This document shows positions 1-4,735 of a stretch of 6,383 bases of DNA, in pieces; position 1 is the first letter of the stretch; the number at the start of each line of letters is the position of its first letter. Source of the stretch: Actinomycetes bacterium (GTDB taxonomy: Bacteria; Actinomycetota; Actinomycetes; Actinomycetales; Cellulomonadaceae). A program made the translations under genes and the position numbers. The notes beneath the pieces were generated by a model, which was not told the origin of the DNA, did no database searches, and worked only from the letters and a program-made list of their open reading frames with translations. The stretch is taken from contig JAEXEM010000049.1 in assembly GCA_023401045.1 (NCBI GenBank), forward strand, positions 1 through 6,383, written 5' to 3'.

Positions 1-47
1 ACGAACCAGGCGGCGACGACGGCGACGAGCTGGAGGAGGAAGCGCAT
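1..47 (-). CDS. N-terminus of an unidentified membrane or exported protein (partial, runs off left edge)
   Basis: Reading leftwards from an ATG at 47, the first 15 codons give MRFLLQLVAVVAAWF and the frame stays open to the window edge. One or two positive charges followed by an unbroken hydrophobic run is what the first membrane helix of a small integral membrane protein, or a signal peptide, looks like. Small actinobacterial membrane proteins of the phage-holin-like PF04020 type often begin this way, but 15 residues cannot decide it. The frame upstream is closed by a TAG about 18 codons before this ATG, with no other usable start between. There is no clear Shine-Dalgarno. A TAGCGT hexamer lies about 50 bases upstream on the same strand and could be its -10 element. 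The gene is co-directional with the MFS gene but separated by 182 bases, so it is probably its own transcription unit. Confidence 0.45.
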   Translation of the reverse strand, partial: MRFLLQLVAVVAAWF

Positions 48-95
48 GAGGAGTCCGATCTCGAGGTGCGCGACCCCGTCGGCCGCGTCGCGTCG

Positions 96-101
96 ACGCT
101 A
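96..101 (-). promoter_or_regulatory. Candidate -10 hexamer for the left-edge membrane gene
   Basis: The minus strand reads TAGCGT here, matching the TAnnnT core of a housekeeping actinobacterial -10 element, about 48 bases before the ATG at 47. No good -35 is seen at 16-18 bases; a GTGACC lies about 21 bases upstream, which is too far for a standard spacer. The same hexamer occurs in front of the two other transcription starts proposed in this window. This is suggestive only. Confidence 0.25.
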
Positions 102-106
102 CGGAC

Positions 107-143
107 GGGGCCCCACCGTGCGGGTCACCGCCCGGTGGGCCCC
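107..143 (-). terminator. GC-rich inverted repeat downstream of the MFS gene, candidate terminator
   Basis: The arms GGGGCCCCACCG (107-118) and CGGTGGGCCCC (133-143) are reverse complements apart from one bulged C, giving an 11-bp stem around a 14-base loop. It lies about 87 bases past the MFS stop and just before the proposed promoter of the next minus-strand gene, the expected place for a factor-independent terminator. There is no T-tract after the stem, as is common in high-GC actinobacteria, so termination is not assured. It could instead be an operator. An inner CGGG/CCCG pairing would compete with the long stem. Confidence 0.35.
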
Positions 144-229
144 TGCGGGTCCCTCGCGCGGGGGACAGCCCGGGGGGTGGGGGTGGTCGGCCGGGTCGCG
201 GGCGGTGCTCGCGTCGTCCGGTGCCCGCG

Positions 230-1669
230 TCAGGGCGTCGCGGCCGTCGGACCCGACCGTGCCGCCCGCTGCTCCCGCCGCGTCGCGACGAGGTCGACGA
301 GCACCGGCACGAGCGTGACCGCGAGGAACGCGACGGAGAGCGCCATGCCGGCGGTCATCGCCCGGTCCCACTCGGCCCGGGCGGTCGTGCCGATGCCGAC
401 GGGCCCGAGGGCGGACAGCACGAGGGCGCCGACGGTCGCGGTACCGAGCGCGGACCCGATGCGTGCGGTGGTCTGGCGCACCGCGTTGGCGGCGCCGGCC
501 TCCTCGGCGGGGATCTTCGCGTTGGTGACCCCGAGGTTGAGCGACATGACGAGCGTGCCGCCGACGCCCACGACGACGAGCGGCACGACGACGGCCCAGA
601 GGATGGCGGTCGTCGAGTCGTGGAGGACCTCGATCGCCGCCCACGTGAGGGCCGAGCCGACGACGAGGAGGACGACACCCGCGAGCTCACCGAGCCGCGG
701 GCGCCTCGCGAGCCGGGCCGCGGACGGTGCGACGGCGAGCGAGCCGAGCGCGACGGGCAGCTGCATCGCACCCGCGGCGAGCTGGTCGAGGCCCAGCCCG
801 CTGCGCAGGTAGAGCGTGAGCACGTAGATGACGGCCGTGAGCCCGGCCTGGAACGTGAGGTTGAGCGTGACACCGCACGTGTAGGACCGCTGCCGGAAGA
901 GGGAGAGGTCGACGACGGGCACGCCCCCGCGGGCGGCCGTGCGACGTTCCCGCACGACGAACAGCGCGAGGACGACGACCGCCGCGGCGAGCCCGGCGAC
1001 GACGAGCGGGCCCGGCAGGTCCGACAGCTCGAGCACCGGCACGAGCAGGAGGGCGAGCCCGGCCCACAGGAGCAGCACCCCGGGCACGTCGGGCCGAGCT
1101 GCCGCCCCGGCCGGCGGTGTGCGTGGCAGGAAGCGGAACGCACCGAGCGCGACGAGCAGGCCGACGGGCACGTTGACCCCGAAGACCCACCGCCAGCTCT
1201 CCGAGCCCAGCAGCCCACCGAGGAACGGGCCGACGGCGAGGGCCGCGCCGACGCAGCCGGTGTAGAGCGCGAAGACCCGTGGCCGACCCGGCGGCGGGAC
1301 GATCTCGCGGATGAGGGCCGTGGCCTGCGGGTTGAGGAACCCCGCCCCGAACCCTTGCAGCAGCCGCGCGACGACGAGCACGCCGGGGGAGGGCGCCAGT
1401 GCGGCGAGCACGCTCGCGGCGGTGAACACCGCGATGCCGGCGAGGAACGTCGGGCGGCGTCCCCGCGCGTCCCCGATGCGGCCCGTGACGATCATCGCGA
1501 GGCCGTACGTCAGCACGTAGCCCGACACGACCCACTGCAGGTCGCTCGCGCCGGCGCCGAGCTCGCGGCGCAGCTCGGGCAGCACGGAGTTGACGGCGCT
1601 GACGTCGGCGACCGCGACGACGACCCCGATGACGACGGTGGCGACCCCGGGGCCCGGGCGCGTGCTCAC
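230..1669 (-). CDS. MFS transporter, DHA2 (14-TMS drug:H+ antiporter) family
   Basis: A predicted proton-driven efflux permease of 479 residues, the usual length for the 14-helix DHA2 family (EmrB/QacA-like). Numbering is from the GTG at 1669. Helix 1 carries a variant of the family LDxTIVNVALP motif (ADVSAVNSVLP, with D22). The Q-W-V-V-S-G-Y stretch opens helix 2. Motif A, GRIGDARGRRPTF, is at 63-75, and antiporter motif C (GPFLGG) sits in helix 5 near 147-152. A conserved loop with AEEAGAANAVRQTTARIGSALG near 388-409 precedes helix 13. Fourteen hydrophobic segments can be counted. I chose GTG 1669 because a GGTGG-type Shine-Dalgarno lies 7 bases upstream and helix 1 follows closely. GTG at 1714 or 1705 would add a Gly/Pro-rich tail of 15 or 12 residues and cannot be excluded. 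Substrate is unknown. No TetR or MarR regulator lies beside it, although such neighbours are common for this family. Confidence 0.9.
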   Translation of the reverse strand: MSTRPGPGVATVVIGVVVAVADVSAVNSVLPELRRELGAGASDLQWVVSGYVLTYGLAMIVTGRIGDARGRRPTFLAGIAVFTAASVLAALAPSPGVLVVARLLQGFGAGFLNPQATALIREIVPPPGRPRVFALYTGCVGAALAVGPFLGGLLGSESWRWVFGVNVPVGLLVALGAFRFLPRTPPAGAAARPDVPGVLLLWAGLALLLVPVLELSDLPGPLVVAGLAAAVVVLALFVVRERRTAARGGVPVVDLSLFRQRSYTCGVTLNLTFQAGLTAVIYVLTLYLRSGLGLDQLAAGAMQLPVALGSLAVAPSAARLARRPRLGELAGVVLLVVGSALTWAAIEVLHDSTTAILWAVVVPLVVVGVGGTLVMSLNLGVTNAKIPAEEAGAANAVRQTTARIGSALGTATVGALVLSALGPVGIGTTARAEWDRAMTAGMALSVAFLAVTLVPVLVDLVATRREQRAARSGPTAATP

Positions 1670-1737
1670 ACCGACCCCACCCGGCCGCGGCCCGGTGGCC
1701 GGCACCCGCGGCACGACGCCCCCAGCCTCGTCGCCAT
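1666..1737 (-). CDS. Possible 23-residue leaderless leader peptide of the MFS gene
   Basis: An ATG at 1737 opens a 23-codon frame ending in a TGA at 1668-1666 that overlaps the proposed MFS start as GTGA, the same coupling geometry seen at all four junctions of the plus-strand operon. The ATG begins 8 bases after the end of a TAGCGT -10-like hexamer, so it would sit at or within a base or so of the transcript 5' end, as for leaderless actinobacterial genes. The peptide is rich in Arg and Gly and contains a Cys-Arg-Gly-Cys motif at residues 9-12. Seen: ATG, frame and overlap. Inferred: that it is translated and couples to the transporter. The frame lies within the stretch that would be the MFS N-terminus if translation started at GTG 1714, so the two models exclude each other. 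Any 70-base GC-rich stretch is often open by chance. Confidence 0.22.
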   Translation of the reverse strand: MATRLGASCRGCRPPGRGRVGSV

Positions 1738-1741
1738 GCCA

Positions 1742-1756
1742 CCGACGCTAGGTCGG
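1742..1756. repeat. Inverted repeat overlapping the MFS -10 hexamer, possible operator
   Basis: CCGAC (1742-1746) and GTCGG (1752-1756) are perfect 5-base inverted arms around GCTAG, and the minus-strand TAGCGT (-10 candidate) lies across the left arm and centre. A dimeric repressor sitting here would block MFS transcription. The arms are short and GC-rich, so chance occurrence is quite possible. Confidence 0.2.
1745..1750 (-). promoter_or_regulatory. Candidate -10 hexamer for the MFS gene
   Basis: The minus strand reads TAGCGT, fitting TAnnnT. Transcription would begin around 1737-1739, giving about 70 bases to GTG 1669 or about 24 to GTG 1714. At 16-18 bases upstream I find only GC-rich sequence, with no TTGAC-like -35, so a promoter here would depend mainly on its -10 or on an activator. 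Confidence 0.3.
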
Positions 1757-1763
1757 CGACAGC

Positions 1764-1780
1764 CGTCCCGCGCGCGGACG
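1764..1780. repeat. Inverted repeat in the divergent intergenic region
   Basis: CGTCC (1764-1768) and GGACG (1776-1780) are perfect arms around CGCGCGC. It lies where the -35 region of the MFS promoter would be, so it could bind a regulator. With 5-base arms in this composition the assignment is weak. Confidence 0.15.
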
Positions 1781-1830
1781 ACCGACCGGGCCCTCCGCCA
1801 CGCGCGTCGCCCCTGGTCGGAGGATTTCAC

Positions 1831-1845
1831 CCGCTCCGGAAGCGG
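1831..1845. repeat. Inverted repeat CCGCT/AGCGG in the divergent intergenic region
   Basis: CCGCT (1831-1835) and AGCGG (1841-1845) flank CCGGA roughly midway between the two divergent starts. It sits in the most AT-containing part of the intergenic region (GGATTTCAC just to its left, TGATACAC just to its right). A regulator site serving either gene is possible. No known regulator motif is recognised. Confidence 0.15.
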
Positions 1846-1908
1846 CCGACCCGTCCTGATACACGACGAACGCCCACCTTCGTCCCGTCGCGGCCCGCGG
1901 CACCGCCC

Positions 1909-1937
1909 GCGACGTGCCCGCACGTGCCGCCTAGCGT
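1909..1937 (+). promoter_or_regulatory. Candidate promoter of the receiver/PIG-L operon
   Basis: The -10 candidate is TAGCGT at 1932-1937, and 17 bases upstream lies GCGACG (1909-1914), which keeps the central GAC of the TTGACA consensus. Transcription would start near 1944, leaving about 28 untranslated bases before GTG 1972, enough for the strong Shine-Dalgarno at 1958-1964. The whole five-gene chain probably depends on this promoter, because the downstream genes overlap and leave no room for others of this kind. Confidence 0.4.
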
Positions 1938-1957
1938 GAGCCCGGCACTGCTCCGGC

Positions 1958-1964
1958 AAGGAGG
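1958..1964 (+). promoter_or_regulatory. Shine-Dalgarno AAGGAGG that fixes the operon's first start
   Basis: AAGGAGG ends 7 bases before GTG 1972 and is nearly a perfect match to the 16S 3' end, the best in the window. It decides the start against a longer open frame from 1924, whose first 16 codons would cover the Shine-Dalgarno itself. Confidence 0.85.
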
Positions 1965-1971
1965 ACCTGCG

Positions 1972-3039
1972 GTGACGGAAGCACGGACCCACGTCCTCGT
2001 GGTCGAGGACGACGCCGACACGGCCGGCTACCTGCGGACGGTCCTCGAGCGCCGTGGCGGCATGGACGTCACCGTGGCCGGGGACGCGGTCACGGCGCTC
2101 GCGCACATCGCCAGCCGCGTGCCGGACGTCATCCTCACGGACATCCAGATGCCCGGCATGAGCGGGCTCGAGCTGCTCGTCGAGCTGCGCGCGCAGGCGC
2201 CCGGCACGCCCGTCGCCGTCATGACGGCGTACGCGTCCGTCGACTACGCCGTCGAGGCGCTGCGCCGTGACGCCGACGAGTTCCTCGTCAAGCCCGTCGC
2301 CGCCGGGGTCCTCCTCGAGCGGGTCGCCGCGCTCGCCGCCGAGGGCCGTCGCCGCCGGGAGGCCGCGGGCGCGCGCGACGTCGTCCTCGCCGTCGGGGCG
2401 CACCCCGACGACGTCGAGATCGGCGTGGGGGCGACCCTCGCCGCCCACCGGGCCGCCGGCGACACCGTCGTCGTGCTCACGCTCTCCGGCGGGGCGGTCG
2501 GCGGCGACGCCGACTCGCGGCGGCACGAGGCGCTCGCCGCGGCGGCCGTCATCGGTGCGCGCCTGTACCTGCACGACTTCGAGGACACCCGCATGGCCAG
2601 CGCGACCGGGCTCATCGACGTCGTCGAGAGCACCGTGCGCGAGGTCGCCCCGACGGTCGTCTACACGCACTCCGCGCACGACCGGCACCAGGACCACCGG
2701 GCAGTCCACCAGGCCGTCATGGTCGCCACCCGCAAGGTCCGGTCGGTCGCGTGCTTCCAGAGCCCGTCGAGCACGGTCGACTTCCGGCCGTCCCGCTTCG
2801 TGCCCGTCGACGGGTTCGTCGAGAAGAAGGTCGAGATGCTCGCCGCGTTCACCTCCCAGGCCCACCGGGACTACCTCGACCCCGAGGTCGTGCGGGCCAC
2901 CGCCCGGTACTGGGCGCGCTTCGGCACCGGCCGCTACGCCGAGCCGCTCGAGACGGTCCGCGAGGCGGCGCTGGCCGGAGGTCCGGTCGCCGAGACCCCG
3001 GCGCTCACCGTGCCCGAGCAGCGCGGGGCGACCGCGTGA
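1972..3039 (+). CDS. Response-regulator receiver domain fused to PIG-L/LmbE-family zinc N-deacetylase
   Basis: A 355-residue two-domain protein. Residues 7-120 form a CheY-like receiver: acidic pocket E12-D13-D14, phospho-acceptor D57 in LTDIQMPGMSG, switch T85 in VMTAYAS, F104 and K107 in FLVKP. All key positions are intact, so it should accept phosphate from a sensor kinase. A short basic linker (RRRR near 126-129) leads to a PIG-L domain (about 136-335). This has AHPDDVE at 143-149 (zinc ligands H144 and D147, catalytic base D146, by analogy with MshB), the arginine-containing SRRHEA at 182-187, HDRHQDH at 236-242 (third zinc ligand H242), and the typical RYAEPLETVRE end at 321-331. PIG-L enzymes remove N-acetyl from GlcNAc-type substrates. 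There is no signal peptide, so it is cytoplasmic. It heads a chain of overlapping genes. No histidine kinase is in the window. I infer phosphorylation-controlled deacetylation; the substrate is unknown. Confidence 0.93.
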   Translation: MTEARTHVLVVEDDADTAGYLRTVLERRGGMDVTVAGDAVTALAHIASRVPDVILTDIQMPGMSGLELLVELRAQAPGTPVAVMTAYASVDYAVEALRRDADEFLVKPVAAGVLLERVAALAAEGRRRREAAGARDVVLAVGAHPDDVEIGVGATLAAHRAAGDTVVVLTLSGGAVGGDADSRRHEALAAAAVIGARLYLHDFEDTRMASATGLIDVVESTVREVAPTVVYTHSAHDRHQDHRAVHQAVMVATRKVRSVACFQSPSSTVDFRPSRFVPVDGFVEKKVEMLAAFTSQAHRDYLDPEVVRATARYWARFGTGRYAEPLETVREAALAGGPVAETPALTVPEQRGATA

Positions 3040-4004
3040 CCCGCGTCCTCGTCACCGGCGCCGGGGGACCGGCCGGTGTCGCGGTCGTGCGCTCGCTGCT
3101 GCGTCGCGGTGACGTCGAGGTCGTCGCCGCCGACATGGACCGGTGGGCCAGCGGGCTCTACCTCGTGCCGGGCCCGAACCGCCGGATCGTCCCGGCCGGG
3201 CTCGCCGACGACTTCGTCGCCGTCGTCGCCGCGATGTGCGCCGCGGACGGCATCGACGTCCTGCTCCCGACGGTCGACGTCGAGCTGCCCGGCCTCGCCG
3301 CGGCCCGCGACGCGCTCGCCGCCGCCGGCACCGTCCTCGCCGCGCCCTCCCGGCACACCCTCGACACCTGCCTCGACAAGCTCGCGCTCGCCCGCGCGTG
3401 CGCCGGCACGGTGCGGGTGCCGCGCACCGAGCTCCTCGGCACCCCGCAGGCGCTGTCCGGCTGGGACTTCCCCGTCATCGTCAAGCCGCGCCGCGGGGCC
3501 GGCTCCCGCGGCGTCCGGGTCGTCACGTCCGCCCGCGAGCTCGACGCGGTCCACGACGACGACGACCTGCTCGTGCAGGAGCTCCTGCCCGGGCAGGAGT
3601 ACTCCGTCGACGTCCTCGCCGACTCCACCGGCCACGTCGTCGCGGCCGTGCCGCGCGCCCGGCTGCGCGTCGACTCCGGGGTCGCCGTCGCCGGGGTGAC
3701 GGTCCGGGACGACGAGCTCGTCGCGACCGCCGTCGCCGTCGCGCAGGCCGTCGGACTCACGTCCGTCGCGAACGTCCAGCTCAAGCGGGACGCCGACGGT
3801 GTGCCCGCGCTGCTCGAGGTCAACCCGCGCTTCCCGGGCGCGATGCCGCTCACGGTCGCCGCCGGGGTCGACATGCCCTCGCTGCTGCTCGACGACGTGC
3901 TCGGCCGGCCCGTACCGCGCACCGTCGAGTTCACCGAGGTCGCCAACGTGCGCTACCTCGAGGACGTCTTCCTGCCGCTCGCCGACGTCCACCCCGCGTC
4001 GTGA
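3036..4004 (+). CDS. ATP-grasp domain ligase (carbamoyl-phosphate-synthase-like)
   Basis: A 322-residue cytoplasmic ligase. It opens with a Rossmann-like pre-ATP-grasp domain (VLVTGAGGPAGVAVVRSLL, 4-22) and a second nucleotide-fold strand (VLLPTVDVELPGL, 75-87). The ATP-grasp fold follows: K115 in CLDKLALAR, K150 in VIVKPRRGAGSRGV with the glycine-rich loop over phosphate, hinge QELLPGQEYSVDV (181-193), and metal ligands E261 and N263 in LEVNPRFPG. All the nucleotide and Mg sites are present. Members activate a carboxylate as acyl phosphate and join it to an amine or thiol; the acceptor cannot be read from the sequence. The GTG start overlaps the upstream TGA by four bases, with only a weak GGGG ahead of it, so coupled translation is likely. 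Next to a deacetylase that exposes amines, acylation of that amine is a reasonable guess. Residues 174-177 are four Asp encoded by a GAC run. Confidence 0.9.
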   Translation: MTRVLVTGAGGPAGVAVVRSLLRRGDVEVVAADMDRWASGLYLVPGPNRRIVPAGLADDFVAVVAAMCAADGIDVLLPTVDVELPGLAAARDALAAAGTVLAAPSRHTLDTCLDKLALARACAGTVRVPRTELLGTPQALSGWDFPVIVKPRRGAGSRGVRVVTSARELDAVHDDDDLLVQELLPGQEYSVDVLADSTGHVVAAVPRARLRVDSGVAVAGVTVRDDELVATAVAVAQAVGLTSVANVQLKRDADGVPALLEVNPRFPGAMPLTVAAGVDMPSLLLDDVLGRPVPRTVEFTEVANVRYLEDVFLPLADVHPAS

Positions 4005-4735
4005 CGGCGGCCGCCCCGCGGCTGGACGGCGACCACCACGTCCACTCGACCTTCTCCGACGACGCGGTGAGCACACCCGCGGAGAACGTCGCGGCGGCGC
4101 AGCGCGCCGGGCTGCGGGAGGTCCGGATGGTCGACCACGTCCGGGCGTCCTCGACGCACGTGCCGGACATGCTCGCCGCCGTCCACGCGGTCGCCGCCAC
4201 CGCCGGCGACGTGCGGGTCCTCACCGGTGTCGAGGCGAAGATCCTCGACGTGCACGGCGGCATCGACGCACCGCCGGACGTGCTCGCGGGGCTCGGCTCC
4301 GCGCACGGCGCCGACCGCGTCCTGCTCGCCGACCACCAGGTGCCCGGCACGGACGGGCCATGGAGCCCGTCGACGACGCGCCGGCTGATCGCCGAGGGGC
4401 GGGTGAGCGCGGCCGACGTCGTCGAGCTCGTCGTCACCGGCACGATGCGGGCCGTCGAGCGCGCCGGCCGCGCCCAGCTCGCGCACCCGTTCTCCGTGCT
4501 GCCCAAGGTCGGGCTGGGGGAGGACGACGTGCCCGACGAGCTCGTCGACGCCCTGGGTGCCCTGCTCGTCGCGACCGGGACGCCGGCCGAGGTCAACGAG
4601 AAGTGGCACTGCCCCGGCCCGAGGGTCACCGCGCGCTGGCGCGCCGCGGGGGTCCTCCTCGTCGCCTCGAGCGACGCGCACGACGCGGCCGACGTCGGCG
4701 CCTACCGGTGGCTGCGCGAGCAGGTCGTCGCGTGA
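4001..4735 (+). CDS. PHP-domain metallophosphoesterase
   Basis: A 244-residue single-domain protein of the polymerase-and-histidinol-phosphatase superfamily. Nine candidate metal ligands of a trinuclear site are visible in the expected order: H13 and H15 (HHVHS), D20, H46 (VDH), E78 (GVEAK), H112 (ADHQ), H162 (AHPF), D225 and H227 (SSDAHD). With all nine kept it should be an active phosphatase or phosphodiesterase. Known relatives include PHP-type histidinol phosphatase (HisK/HisJ), the phosphatase YcdX, and nucleoside 3',5'-bisphosphate phosphatases. Nothing else from histidine synthesis is near, so histidinol phosphate is not a favoured substrate; a sugar phosphate or phosphodiester fits the neighbours better. 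GTG overlaps the ATP-grasp TGA by four bases, with no Shine-Dalgarno visible, so it probably relies on coupling. No signal peptide or membrane segment: cytoplasmic. Confidence 0.88.
   Translation: MTAAAPRLDGDHHVHSTFSDDAVSTPAENVAAAQRAGLREVRMVDHVRASSTHVPDMLAAVHAVAATAGDVRVLTGVEAKILDVHGGIDAPPDVLAGLGSAHGADRVLLADHQVPGTDGPWSPSTTRRLIAEGRVSAADVVELVVTGTMRAVERAGRAQLAHPFSVLPKVGLGEDDVPDELVDALGALLVATGTPAEVNEKWHCPGPRVTARWRAAGVLLVASSDAHDAADVGAYRWLREQVVA

Noticed and set aside
1866..1883. ACGAA/TTCGT inverted repeat considered as an attenuator hairpin for the plus operon
   Set aside because: It lies upstream of the preferred transcription start near 1944, so it would not be in the transcript, and a 5-base stem with an 8-base loop is too weak to call.
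221..1939. A 572-residue plus-strand frame antisense to the MFS gene
   Set aside because: Its product is almost entirely Arg, Asp, Glu and Gly without any domain pattern, while the opposite strand encodes a textbook MFS protein. Long open antisense frames are expected at this G+C content.
1924..1971. Extending the receiver/PIG-L gene upstream to 1924
   Set aside because: The AAGGAGG ribosome site at 1958-1964 lies inside that extension and points to GTG 1972, and the receiver fold begins only a few residues after 1972.
1666..2865. A long minus-strand frame antisense to the receiver/PIG-L gene
   Set aside because: The product is charged and low in complexity, and the plus strand carries intact receiver and PIG-L motifs with a perfect Shine-Dalgarno. 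Only its last 23 codons, from ATG 1737, are discussed as a possible leader.
3553..3567. GAC tandem run inside the ATP-grasp gene considered as a phase-variation repeat
   Set aside because: Trinucleotide units would not shift the frame, the run is very short, and it encodes an acidic loop between the conserved ATP-grasp motifs.
3143..4000. Extending the PHP frame upstream through the ATP-grasp gene
   Set aside because: The upstream part is Arg/Ala/Pro filler in the wrong frame of a well-conserved ATP-grasp gene. The PHP HxH motif begins 12 codons after GTG 4001.
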